From: Pseudoalteromonas phenolica
GTDB lineage: Bacteria > Pseudomonadota > Gammaproteobacteria > Enterobacterales > Alteromonadaceae
NCBI RefSeq assembly: GCF_005876835.1
Contig: NZ_PPSW01000035.1
Location: 1-64,000, forward strand
DNA length: 64,000 nt
Direction of reading: 5' to 3'
Below, piece after piece: positions 16,257 through 24,567 of the stretch; the first letter of the stretch is position 1, and each line of letters opens with the position of its first letter. A program made the translations under genes and the position numbers. Under the pieces are notes generated by a model. That model was given only the letters and a program-made list of their open reading frames with translations. It was not told where the DNA came from and did no database searches.

Positions 16257-16847
16257 TTAAATTGCAATGCCGATATTAGTTTGCCCATCAGCAACAGCCT
16301 GTTGTTTAAGTGCTTTCACACTGTCACTGCTGATACGGCCCATATTCTCTACGAATTCAATTAACTCACCTAACACGTCAATCTCATACTGCATGTAAGG
16401 GTGCTCGCGAACCAGTTTGTTTTCAGGTTCAAGTCCTTCGCTTTCAATCAATAGCTCAACATAACGCGCGACGGTTGCTTGCGAAATTTTCGCAACGCTC
16501 ACAAATTCATGCTCATCTTTAGCCATTAGACCATGAATTAGACCAAGTAAAGCGGTTGCTGCATCTATGGCCGGATACGTACCAAACATTGGATAATCGT
16601 TTAACTCTGGTACATTCGGTTCAATTTTCTCAACTTGTTTCTCTAAGCTGATCTTACTTTTTGGCAATAAGATTTTTTCCCAACACACATTTAACGCACT
16701 GCGTAACGTACTGGCATCACCAAATTCTGTGGCCTCGCTGAACAATTCGTAGTTAGGCAACATACGCTCCAAAACTGCAGCAGCCAGCACCGCCTTTTGT
16801 AAATAATTTAACTCTCTAATTCGTTGAAAGTTATTCGCTTTACTCAT
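16257..16847 (-). CDS. YjaG family protein (DUF416)
   Basis: A 196-residue cytoplasmic protein of the YjaG/DUF416 family, recognisable from the N-terminal block (QRIRELNYLQKAVLAAAVLE, RMLPNYELF) and the conserved centre (YPAIDAATALLGLIHGL, about 106-122). It is mostly helical and has no known biochemical function. I chose the ATG at 16847, after GGAAAAG, over an upstream in-frame codon inside the previous gene. That start overlaps the end of the DUF2007 gene by 8 bp, so translation is probably coupled. Confidence 0.85.
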   Translation of the reverse strand: MSKANNFQRIRELNYLQKAVLAAAVLERMLPNYELFSEATEFGDASTLRSALNVCWEKILLPKSKISLEKQVEKIEPNVPELNDYPMFGTYPAIDAATALLGLIHGLMAKDEHEFVSVAKISQATVARYVELLIESEGLEPENKLVREHPYMQYEIDVLGELIEFVENMGRISSDSVKALKQQAVADGQTNIGIAI

Positions 16848-17163
16848 AATCTTTTCCACATTGCCAGCATGCTTGAAAGGCTGGCCCGTTAAATTCGTCA
16901 CACTCAGGACATTGCCATTCAGTGCTTTTTTCTTGTTGTTGGTAGTTTACCAATAATTCCTGCGCTTGGCGCAATTTTATCTTGTAAACCCACACAGAAA
17001 CTTTTGCCTGATCTAGCGGAATTTCTCCAAGTGCCCCTTGTAAAGCCTCTCCTTTAAGTAATACATCTATGTTTGCCTGCTCTAGTAACCCTTTTATTAA
17101 ATGGGCTTCTAGTACATTATCTGAGTTAAAAACTTCACACCACTGCCAAGAATTATCTGTCAT
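16840..17163 (-). CDS. DUF2007 protein with C-terminal zinc ribbon
   Basis: A 107-residue protein in two parts. An N-terminal DUF2007 domain (about 1-75) has FNSDNVLEAHLIKGLLEQ and a VWVYKIKLRQAQELL helix. A C-terminal Cys4 zinc ribbon (WQCPECDEFN, FQACWQCGKDYE) resembles RanBP2-type fingers. DUF2007 is thought to sense or bind signals (it resembles PII-like folds), but no function is established. It is the first gene of a two-gene operon with yjaG. Confidence 0.82.
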   Translation of the reverse strand: MTDNSWQWCEVFNSDNVLEAHLIKGLLEQANIDVLLKGEALQGALGEIPLDQAKVSVWVYKIKLRQAQELLVNYQQQEKSTEWQCPECDEFNGPAFQACWQCGKDYE

Positions 17164-17200
17164 AATAAACTTTGAAAAGACCTAAAACATTAAGAATGCA

Positions 17201-17596
17201 ATGACACTTACAACACCTGCACTGTTATTTCCTGCCATCTCGTTATTACTATTAGCTTATACCAATCGGTTTTTAGTGCTAGCGCAATTAATTAGAGAGC
17301 TCAATGCAAGAGAGGGAAAGACCAATCGACCTGTCGTTTTGGCACAAATCGACAATTTAAAAAAGCGCATAAAGTTAATTCGTGCCATGCAGGTTTGGGG
17401 TGTTTTTTCTTTTTTACTCTGTACACTTTCTATGTTTAGTTTGTTTATTGAGCAGCAATTACCTGGCATTATCTTGTTTGGTGTGAGTTTGTGTTGTTTG
17501 ACTTTATCTTTGATTATTTCACTCTACGAAATACATATTTCTTGTGATGCCATTGAAATAGAATTGCAAAATATAGAAAAAAAACCCACCGATTAA
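17201..17596 (+). CDS. DUF2721 family membrane protein
   Basis: A 131-residue protein with three hydrophobic segments (about 5-28, 65-83 and 88-107) separated by a basic loop with NRFLVLAQLIREL and an LKKRIKLIRAMQ segment typical of DUF2721. It is probably an inner-membrane protein; no function is known. The gene stands alone and is divergent from the DUF2007 gene across 37 bp. Confidence 0.8.
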   Translation: MTLTTPALLFPAISLLLLAYTNRFLVLAQLIRELNAREGKTNRPVVLAQIDNLKKRIKLIRAMQVWGVFSFLLCTLSMFSLFIEQQLPGIILFGVSLCCLTLSLIISLYEIHISCDAIEIELQNIEKKPTD

Positions 17597-17618
17597 GCAA
17601 GCTCGACTTTTCCTGTCT

Positions 17619-17639
17619 ATACTCACACTGAGTGAGTAT
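17619..17639 (+). promoter_or_regulatory. Inverted repeat just upstream of the HD-GYP response regulator
   Basis: atactcac / gtgagtat, a perfect 8-bp repeat with an actga spacer, ending 14 bp before the GTG start. It could be an operator or a leader hairpin affecting translation. Confidence 0.4.
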
Positions 17640-17653
17640 GGCTAGGGTGAAGT

Positions 17654-19183
17654 GTGAATAATTTCCTATTTTCAGACGAAAATTTAAATCAAGAACACGA
17701 AGCAACCAGTAATAACGAAGATTATTGGGACATACTTGTTGTTGATGATGAAGAAGATATTCATCAAGTAACAAAATTAGTGCTTTCAGGCTTTGAGTTT
17801 GAAGATAAAACACTCAGATTTCATCACGCCTATTCTGCAAAAGAAGCGATGGAACTATTGAACCAACAAGAAAATATATCCGTTGGCTTGATTGACGTTG
17901 TTATGGAAAGCAATCATGCTGGTTTAGACCTGATAAAATACATCCGCCAAGATATCGGCAATCATGACATCCGCCTCATATTAAGAACCGGTCAGCCAGG
18001 CGAAGCACCAGAAGAAGCTGTGATCCGTGATTACGATATCAATGATTATAAAAACAAAACCGAGTTAACCGCGGTTAAGCTAAAGACCCTGCTCTACTCT
18101 GCACTACGTTCCCACCGTGACATTCAAACAATCGGTAAGCATAAGGCAGGACTTGAGCGAATTATTGATGCTTCGGGATCATTTTTAAGATGTAATAGTG
18201 TTCGAGAGTTCGCTTCAACAATTCTTTCTCATGTTTCAGACGTTATGGGGATCTCTTCAAGTGATATCTACTGCGCTGCGGCTGTAAACAGCCAAGATGC
18301 ACAAGCTGAACATTTCAGGTTACTCGCCGCATCGGGCGAAGGTATTGAGCCCAATACAGAAGCAATTCCACAAAATGTAAAGCAACTGTTTATGGAGACC
18401 CATAACAAAAAGCACTCGCATCAAACTGAGTTTGAATATATTGGTTATTTCCCTTCACAAGAAGGCAGCGAGACCATGCTGTATGTCAGTAAAGATTCAG
18501 CATTGCAACAAACTGATAGACAATTACTGGCTTTTTTCGCCAATAATATTGCGATGGCTTACGACAATATCAGATTACGAGAAACAGTCAAAGAGTCTCA
18601 AAAAGAGCTATCTTATATTCTAGGTGAAGCGGTAGAGAAGCGATCTAAAGAAACAGGCTCACACGTCAAACGCGTTGCCAATTACAGTCAACTACTTGCC
18701 AAGCTATATGGCTTAAATGAATACCAATCTGAAATCATCAAGCTAGCATCACCTTTACATGACATCGGAAAGATAAGCATTCCCGACAGTATTTTAAATA
18801 AACCAGGGAAACTCGATGACAAAGAATGGGAGATTATGCAGACACATGCAAAAGTTGGGTATGAGATCCTCCATAATTCAAGTAATGAAATTCTCAAATG
18901 CGGTGCAATAATCGCCTACCATCATCATGAAAAATGGGATGGCAGTGGTTACCCACAAGGCTTAGAAGGTGAGAAAATAGACATTGTCGGCCGTATTACC
19001 GCACTGGCTGATGTATTTGATGCTTTAGGCAGCGATCGATGCTATAAACCAGCTTGGCCTTTAGAAAATGTTATTTCACTGATACAATCTGAGAAAGGTA
19101 AACATTTTGACCCCAAACTCGTTGATTTATTTATAAATAACTTAGATGAGTTTATTTTTATTAGAGATAGCTACCCAGACTAG
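17654..19183 (+). CDS. Response regulator with REC, DUF3369 and HD-GYP domains
   Basis: A 509-residue two-component output protein predicted to degrade cyclic di-GMP when phosphorylated. The receiver domain is at about 26-150 (ILVVDDEEDI, phosphoacceptor Asp81 in GLIDVVMES). A GAF-like DUF3369 domain follows (about 165-310), then HD-GYP (about 325-500) with HD at 369-370 and GYP at 432-434 (DGSGYPQGL). All key residues are present. The start is GTG at 17654 after AGGGTGA. No histidine kinase is adjacent, so its input partner is elsewhere. Confidence 0.92.
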   Translation: MNNFLFSDENLNQEHEATSNNEDYWDILVVDDEEDIHQVTKLVLSGFEFEDKTLRFHHAYSAKEAMELLNQQENISVGLIDVVMESNHAGLDLIKYIRQDIGNHDIRLILRTGQPGEAPEEAVIRDYDINDYKNKTELTAVKLKTLLYSALRSHRDIQTIGKHKAGLERIIDASGSFLRCNSVREFASTILSHVSDVMGISSSDIYCAAAVNSQDAQAEHFRLLAASGEGIEPNTEAIPQNVKQLFMETHNKKHSHQTEFEYIGYFPSQEGSETMLYVSKDSALQQTDRQLLAFFANNIAMAYDNIRLRETVKESQKELSYILGEAVEKRSKETGSHVKRVANYSQLLAKLYGLNEYQSEIIKLASPLHDIGKISIPDSILNKPGKLDDKEWEIMQTHAKVGYEILHNSSNEILKCGAIIAYHHHEKWDGSGYPQGLEGEKIDIVGRITALADVFDALGSDRCYKPAWPLENVISLIQSEKGKHFDPKLVDLFINNLDEFIFIRDSYPD

Positions 19184-19292
19184 CTGTTTGTAATTTTAAT
19201 GTAAAAAAGTATTTCACCCTTATTGCATTTTGTATTACTATTGGGTAAACACACAGTTCTAAAAGAACCGTTGAAATTAAAAGGAATTTCAA

Positions 19293-20186
19293 ATGAGATT
19301 TGAACAACTTGAGCAATTTGTTGCTCTAGGCAATTTAAGACATTTTCGCCAAGCCGCTGAACAGACGAATATAAGTACTTCGGCCCTCACCCGTAGTATC
19401 CAAACTCTTGAAGATGAGATTGGTTGTGAGTTAGTAAAACGTTCAACACGCTCTGTTCGTCTTACTGAACAAGGTGAGCTTTTTCTCACGTACTGTAAAG
19501 CAACTCTAAACGAGCTTGAAAATGCCAAAAAGAACATAAAACAGAGTTTATTTGGTAATGATCAAGATAAACTGGTTATTGGCTATACACAACAAATGAG
19601 CAGTGTTGTGCCTGTTGTTTGCGGACAATTTTTAGCACACCATCCAAGCGTTAAAGTAGAAATGCAAATGCTCGACGAAACCGAGCTAACGAACAAGCTT
19701 CAGCTTGGAGAAATCGATATCAGTGTATGTATGCACTCCTCTGAATTAGCAAGCTCAGATATCTATATTCCTGATCAACTAATCATGTTTGTTGCGAGAA
19801 ATCACCCTCTGCTTCAAAAAGACTCAGTCACTAGACAAGACCTGATGAGTTACCCTATGTTTGGCTGCCTTTCTCAGTCAAGACAAGTACAGCATATGGT
19901 CAACGAAACAGCTGATAGCTTTAATAAAGTGACGTCGATGCGAGTTGGTAACATCAATGAAGTGCTTAGTAATATAAAAAATAGCGATTTATTTGCCATT
20001 GCCGGTATTGAACATTCTAAGCTAGTTGCTCAAGATCCTGAGGTTGTTTTGATCAAAACAAATAAAGATCTTCCGACCGAGCAAGTTTTAGTTAGAACAA
20101 ACCACACACTCAGTGAAGACGCAAACATTAAAGAGCTAGTTAGTTTGATTGAGAAGTTTGAACAAAGACAAACTATAAATGTTTAA
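19293..20186 (+). CDS. LysR-family transcriptional regulator
   Basis: A 297-residue LysR protein with a winged helix-turn-helix at 1-60 (MRFEQLEQFVALGNLRHFRQ and the SALTRSIQTLEDEIG recognition helix) and a periplasmic-binding-like effector domain from about 90. Unlike many LysR genes it has no divergent neighbour, so its target cannot be guessed from position. An AAAGGAATT ribosome site precedes the ATG. It ends at a terminator shared with ubiA. Confidence 0.93.
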   Translation: MRFEQLEQFVALGNLRHFRQAAEQTNISTSALTRSIQTLEDEIGCELVKRSTRSVRLTEQGELFLTYCKATLNELENAKKNIKQSLFGNDQDKLVIGYTQQMSSVVPVVCGQFLAHHPSVKVEMQMLDETELTNKLQLGEIDISVCMHSSELASSDIYIPDQLIMFVARNHPLLQKDSVTRQDLMSYPMFGCLSQSRQVQHMVNETADSFNKVTSMRVGNINEVLSNIKNSDLFAIAGIEHSKLVAQDPEVVLIKTNKDLPTEQVLVRTNHTLSEDANIKELVSLIEKFEQRQTINV

Positions 20187-20204
20187 ACATTACTTAGATA
20201 AAAA

Positions 20205-20228
20205 AACCTGCGCTGAGCAGGTTTTTTT
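20205..20228. terminator. Bidirectional terminator between lysR and ubiA
   Basis: aacctgc / gcaggtt stem with a gctga loop. T runs lie on both sides (T tract after 20223 on plus; A tract before 20205 for minus). Confidence 0.92.
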
Positions 20229-20244
20229 ATGTCTAAGTAATGCT

Positions 20245-21114
20245 CTACCAAAAAGAAAGCGCCAACCCCAAAAATACCAACAACCCCACATAGTGATTAT
20301 TTAAAAACGCTTTAAAGCAGTTTTCTCTGTTTCTACCGTGGATTAATTTTTGTTGATAAAACAGCAAACAAGCAGCAAATGCGAGACCCAAATAAGCCCA
20401 AAACGTCGCTTCGACAGCTTGGTAGATTAAGATCATTATTACTAAAAATATGATGTTCAGTACCGCAACGATGTGCCTATCATATTGACCAAATAACACA
20501 GCCGTCGACTTCACACCTAGCTTTAAGTCATCGTCCCTGTCGACCATGGCATACATAGTGTCATACGCCACAGTCCAAATTAAATTTGCAGCAAATAGCC
20601 ACCATGCAATTATTGGAACTTGTTGCTTCGAGGCCATAAATGCCATTGGGATCGCCCAACTAAAAGCGGCGCCAAGCACAACTTGAGGTAAATTTGTATA
20701 ACGCTTCATAAACGGATAGCAAGCAGCCAATGCAAGTGCACCCAACGACAACGCGATAGTCTGCCAATTCAACGCCAATACCAAAGAAAACGCAACAACG
20801 ATCAATAATGCAAACAGACTTAATGCTTCACCCGCTAAAACTTTACCTGTAGCAAGCGGACGGTTAGCTGTACGTTTTACCGAGCCATCAATCTTTCTAT
20901 CAGCAAAGTCATTAATGACGCACCCTGCACTGCGCATCACAAACACACCAAGCGAAAACACAAGAAAAAGATCCCAGCTCGGCAGCCCATCATTAGCTAA
21001 CCATAACGCCCAGTATGTAGGCCACAACAAAAGCAAGGTACCAATTGGTTTGTCAGTACGCATTAATTGCTTATAAGCATCAATATTTTGCCACTTTAAG
21101 GCTTCAAGCTGCAT
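20245..21114 (-). CDS. ubiA: 4-hydroxybenzoate octaprenyltransferase UbiA
   Basis: Attaches the polyprenyl tail to 4-hydroxybenzoate in ubiquinone synthesis, in the inner membrane. The 289-residue protein has both Asp-rich motifs of the UbiA family: NDFADRKIDGSVKRT near 66-80 and YAMVDRDDDLKLG near 187-199. The length matches E. coli UbiA (290). It overlaps the end of ubiC by 11 bp, so the two are an operon. Confidence 0.97.
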   Translation of the reverse strand: MQLEALKWQNIDAYKQLMRTDKPIGTLLLLWPTYWALWLANDGLPSWDLFLVFSLGVFVMRSAGCVINDFADRKIDGSVKRTANRPLATGKVLAGEALSLFALLIVVAFSLVLALNWQTIALSLGALALAACYPFMKRYTNLPQVVLGAAFSWAIPMAFMASKQQVPIIAWWLFAANLIWTVAYDTMYAMVDRDDDLKLGVKSTAVLFGQYDRHIVAVLNIIFLVIMILIYQAVEATFWAYLGLAFAACLLFYQQKLIHGRNRENCFKAFLNNHYVGLLVFLGLALSFW

Positions 21115-21628
21115 CTAACACCTCAGGTAAAAATACTTCACACACCATCACATGTGCCTCTGATTGGGAGAAAATACGCCTTCTTGCAAAAATAGGCATG
21201 CGAGTAATGTCGCTCCTCTTCAACAGTTGAGCTAACTCTTCTCGAGATTCTACTTCAGCCATTTCTAATTCAGAACGTTGCCAAAGTTCATTCTGAAATA
21301 ACACCTCACCCAAAGGCGTGTCTCCCAGCTGCTCTACACCTTTTTCGCAAGCTGGAATAGAGATCCAACTTTGAGCGTAAACTTGAACAACCTCATCGCA
21401 ATATAATAAAACTTCACGACAAATATAATCATGGGCCGTCTCTCCCCATAATTTTGCTGTGATTGGCTGTTCGTTCAGGACAACCACTTTAAAGTCAGCA
21501 CTCTTTTGCTTCAAACGTTCAGTGAGTGAGCCTGTATCACTTAACACAGGTTTTAAAGCTGCTGGTACAGAAAGCTCCGAGAGTGAGCTTTGCCATGAAA
21601 AATCGATTGAAAGAGGATGCTTTAACAC
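21104..21628 (-). CDS. ubiC: Chorismate pyruvate-lyase UbiC
   Basis: Removes pyruvate from chorismate to give 4-hydroxybenzoate, the first step of ubiquinone synthesis. The 174-residue protein shows the UbiC features: SLTERLKQ, the VVLNEQPI strand, REVLLYCDEV and the FARRRIFSQ segment near the C-terminus. It lies immediately upstream of ubiA, which uses its product. Sequence is less conserved than UbiA but length and context agree. Confidence 0.93.
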   Translation of the reverse strand: MLKHPLSIDFSWQSSLSELSVPAALKPVLSDTGSLTERLKQKSADFKVVVLNEQPITAKLWGETAHDYICREVLLYCDEVVQVYAQSWISIPACEKGVEQLGDTPLGEVLFQNELWQRSELEMAEVESREELAQLLKRSDITRMPIFARRRIFSQSEAHVMVCEVFLPEVLDAA

Positions 21629-21861
21629 AATAATATCTTACCCAGATTACAACCGACACATAATAACATCGCTCAGTACGGCAACAAAGTTCAGTCTCTG
21701 CTTTTTACTATTTGGTGGAAAAAGCGTAACCCTGGCTAAAATAATCGGCAATTTTTTAGTCACTTTCTATACTTGTAACAGACTCAACAGAGTATAATTT
21801 TTTAAAAAATACAGTTACAATCGCTTTCAAAGACAGTTATATAACAGGAACTTCACCCACT

Positions 21862-22257
21862 ATGAAAATGCTCTCAAGCCTATTTGCGTTATTACTACTG
21901 ACATTTAGTAGTACATCAGTTCGAGCAGAAGCAAATGTGGGTTACTTTGGTTTTGAACCTGATATCATCACCAACTACATTGGCCAATCTAATAAAAAGC
22001 TCGGTTATATTCGCGTCACCGTAGATTTAATGCTCAATGATGTGAAGAACATTGCTATTGTAGAACACCATACGCCACTGCTTCGTGATGCAATAGTGCA
22101 AATTTTAAGTAAAGAGCCTGAAGAAACTATAAAGTCATTAACTGGTCGAGAAGAGATTCGCCAGCGTTGCGCTGAGAAGTTAAAGAAACTACTTAAAGAT
22201 GAAACCGGTGAAGAGATTATTCGCGAAGTATTATTTACTAAGTACCTTTACCACTAA
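21862..22257 (+). CDS. FliL-like protein outside a flagellar operon
   Basis: A 131-residue protein with a signal peptide (MKMLSSLFALLLLTFSS, about 1-23). The mature part matches the C-terminal domain of the flagellar stator-associated protein FliL: IRVTVDLML, the ...HTPLLRDAIVQILS helix, LTGREEIRQR and the closing EIIREVLFTKYL. Canonical FliL has an N-terminal membrane anchor; this one looks secreted to the periplasm or tethered by an uncleaved signal. It sits alone between ubiC and glpG and is probably a FliL paralogue. Its stop overlaps that of glpG by 4 bp. Confidence 0.8.
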   Translation: MKMLSSLFALLLLTFSSTSVRAEANVGYFGFEPDIITNYIGQSNKKLGYIRVTVDLMLNDVKNIAIVEHHTPLLRDAIVQILSKEPEETIKSLTGREEIRQRCAEKLKKLLKDETGEEIIREVLFTKYLYH

Positions 22258-23075
22258 CCTCTTTTTGATTTTGGCAGTTGTAATGCAGCAATTGCCATTC
22301 CACTTAATAAGCCAAATAAGTGCGCCCAGTTCGCCATACTAATAAACAATACATCAGCGAACCCTAACACCATCCACACCAGCATAAAACCGACGACAGG
22401 TTTAGTAATTAGCTGCTTTTCTTCTGGCAATTTTGAGCTGTAGATCCACGCAAAACCAAGTAAGGCGTATACCACCCCACTTAATCCACCAAAGCGATTA
22501 TCGACTAATAAATACTGCGCCCAATTACTCACTAATGCAGAAATAAAAAACAACAAAAATAAGCTCGAACTACCCGCTTGCTTAACTATTTTATTGCCTA
22601 AATACAGCCACCAGCTCAGATTAAATATAAGATGTAACGCACCAAAATGAATGATAGCAGGGGTCAACCAAGATAAAGGTTCACTTGGATTAAATAGAAG
22701 TTTATCTAGCCATGATTGTGGGTTTTGCACCAAGAAGAAGCTAGCAAAAACGGTAATACAAACAATAAAAGTAAGTTTTAAAAACCAGTGAAGTCCGACA
22801 AACCGCTGCGCAAGATTAAAATCTTTGCCCATGTAGTTAAATTTTACTTGGGTATCACCTGTTTGCCATGACGCCGCTAAATAACGTTCATGGTAAGGGT
22901 TACTTAAAAATTCTTGCCACAACTGCGCTGCACGCTCTGCATCTTGTTCTGATACCCACACTTGTGCTGTGCGGTTGTCTAAATAGGTCAACTTAACCTT
23001 GATACCCTGACTCTTAAAATAGTCAGCTGCGCCTTGCAAGGCTCTAGGCTCTGAATGTTGACCTAATAAAATCAT
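22254..23075 (-). CDS. glpG: Rhomboid family intramembrane serine protease GlpG
   Basis: A 273-residue membrane protease that cuts within transmembrane helices. It has an N-terminal cytoplasmic domain (about 1-75) and a six-helix rhomboid core. The catalytic Ser lies in GGLSGVVYALLG and the catalytic His in the last helix (MANWAHLFGLLSGM); the HxxxN motif of helix 2 is HLIFNLSWW. The start overlaps the glpE stop by 4 bp (ATGA type), keeping the glpE-glpG pair known from E. coli. Confidence 0.95.
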   Translation of the reverse strand: MILLGQHSEPRALQGAADYFKSQGIKVKLTYLDNRTAQVWVSEQDAERAAQLWQEFLSNPYHERYLAASWQTGDTQVKFNYMGKDFNLAQRFVGLHWFLKLTFIVCITVFASFFLVQNPQSWLDKLLFNPSEPLSWLTPAIIHFGALHLIFNLSWWLYLGNKIVKQAGSSSLFLLFFISALVSNWAQYLLVDNRFGGLSGVVYALLGFAWIYSSKLPEEKQLITKPVVGFMLVWMVLGFADVLFISMANWAHLFGLLSGMAIAALQLPKSKRG

Positions 23076-23389
23076 TGGCTCACAGACTCTGGTTGCTCAA
23101 GCGCCCACTGCGTAAAACCGCCATCCATGCTATACACGTCTTCAAAACCTTGCTCAATAAGATAATTAGCAGCACCTTGTGAACTCACTCCATGGTAACA
23201 AACCACCACGATTGGCTGCTCATAGTCTTTTTCAACCATAAATTGGCCGATGTTTGCATTTGATAAATGAATAGCGCCAGGTATGTGGCCAGCAGCAAAT
23301 GCATTTGGATCACGAATATCGGCAATAACGACATCATCGCTTTGCATAAGCGCTTTAGTTTGCGCAACTGAAATATGTTTAAACGGCAT
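23072..23389 (-). CDS. glpE: Thiosulfate sulfurtransferase GlpE (single-domain rhodanese)
   Basis: A 105-residue cytoplasmic rhodanese that moves sulfur from thiosulfate to thiol or cyanide acceptors. It has the ADIRDPNAFAAGHIPGAIHL motif near 24-43 and the active-site loop VVVCYHGVSSQGAA with catalytic Cys near 64. The length equals E. coli GlpE (108) closely. It is the first gene of glpE-glpG. Confidence 0.95.
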   Translation of the reverse strand: MPFKHISVAQTKALMQSDDVVIADIRDPNAFAAGHIPGAIHLSNANIGQFMVEKDYEQPIVVVCYHGVSSQGAANYLIEQGFEDVYSMDGGFTQWALEQPESVSQ

Positions 23390-23401
23390 AAATTACTTCT
23401 C

Positions 23402-23433
23402 AAAAAAACAAAAAGGCGACATTTGCCGCCTTT
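23402..23433 (-). terminator. Intrinsic terminator of kbl-tdh
   Basis: aaaggcg / cgccttt stem with an 8-nt loop, followed on the minus strand by a long T run broken by one G. It separates tdh from glpE. Confidence 0.9.
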
Positions 23434-23451
23434 AAAACAAATGATACTTCA

Positions 23452-24477
23452 TTAATCCCAGTTTAAGATCACTTTACCTGATTGACCAGAGATCATGGTA
23501 TCGAAACCAGTTTGGAACTCATCAATGTGGAACTGGTGCGTGATGATAGGGTCAAGATTTAAACCAGACTGGATAAGGCTTGCCATCTTATACCAAGTTT
23601 CAAACATCTCGCGACCATAAATACCTTTGATCACTAAACCTTTGAAAATAACTTGGTTCCAATCAACCGCCATATCTGATGGTGGAATACCCAACATGGC
23701 AATCTTACCACCGTGATTCATGTTGTTTAACATAGAGTTAAACGCCACTGGCACACCTGACATTTCAAGACCTATGTCAAAGCCTTCTGTCATGCCAAGC
23801 TCAGCCATCACATCTTCAAGCTTTTCTTCTGCCACGTTAACAGCACGTGTCGCGCCCATCTTACGCGCAAGCTCTAGACGGTATTCGTTCACATCAGTGA
23901 TCACTACATGACGTGCACCTACGTGCTTCGCCACAGCCGCAGCCATAATCCCAATAGGGCCTGCACCTGTGATCAATACATCTTCACCGACTAGGTCGAA
24001 TGACAGTGCTGTGTGTACTGCATTACCAAATGGGTCAAAGATTGAAGCTAATTCGTCAGAGATGTTATCAGGGATCTTAAATGCGTTATAAGCTGGGATC
24101 ACTAAGTATTCAGCAAATGAGCCTTCACGGTTTACACCCACACCAATGGTGTTACGACATAAATGTACGCGACCTGCACGACAGTTACGACAATGACCAC
24201 AAGTAATGTGACCTTCACCAGATACGCGATCGCCAAGCTCAAAACCACGTACTTCTTGGCCCATGCCAACCACTTCACCGACATATTCATGACCCACAAC
24301 CATAGGGGTAGGAATGGTGTTTTGTGCCCACTCATCCCACTTATAAATATGTACGTCTGTGCCACAAATTGCAGTTTTACGAATTTTGATTAATAAGTCA
24401 TTGTGCCCAACCTCTGGTTTTGGTGCATCTGTCATCCAAATCCCAGGTTCAGCTTTTAATTTCGATAATGCTTTCAT
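23452..24477 (-). CDS. tdh: L-threonine 3-dehydrogenase
   Basis: Oxidises L-threonine to 2-amino-3-ketobutyrate with NAD, feeding Kbl. The 341-residue zinc-dependent medium-chain dehydrogenase has the catalytic-zinc ligand region CGTDVHIYKWDEW (Cys38) and GHEYVGEV (His63-Glu64), the structural Cys4 lobe CGHCRNCRAGRVHLC and the nucleotide-binding GAGPIGIMAAA near 173. The ATG at 24477 gives the family N-terminus MKALSKLKAEPG and the same length as the E. coli enzyme; an in-frame upstream extension of 8 codons is not family-like. It follows kbl by 90 bp. Confidence 0.97.
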   Translation of the reverse strand: MKALSKLKAEPGIWMTDAPKPEVGHNDLLIKIRKTAICGTDVHIYKWDEWAQNTIPTPMVVGHEYVGEVVGMGQEVRGFELGDRVSGEGHITCGHCRNCRAGRVHLCRNTIGVGVNREGSFAEYLVIPAYNAFKIPDNISDELASIFDPFGNAVHTALSFDLVGEDVLITGAGPIGIMAAAVAKHVGARHVVITDVNEYRLELARKMGATRAVNVAEEKLEDVMAELGMTEGFDIGLEMSGVPVAFNSMLNNMNHGGKIAMLGIPPSDMAVDWNQVIFKGLVIKGIYGREMFETWYKMASLIQSGLNLDPIITHQFHIDEFQTGFDTMISGQSGKVILNWD

Positions 24478-24567
24478 TGTTACGTCCCAAGCAAAAAACA
24501 ATTCGCCAGATCATTGCTATGATTTGGCGAATTTCAGTATTAATAAGCGTATTGCTATTTAATAAAT

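Noticed and set aside
16056..16364. Plus-strand frame crossing the tsaD-yjaG junction
   Set aside because: It is antisense to two solid genes and its translation matches nothing recognised.
21459..21797. Frame overlapping the start of ubiC on the other strand
   Set aside because: Half of it is antisense to ubiC, and the rest covers the divergent promoter region of ubiC and the FliL-like gene.
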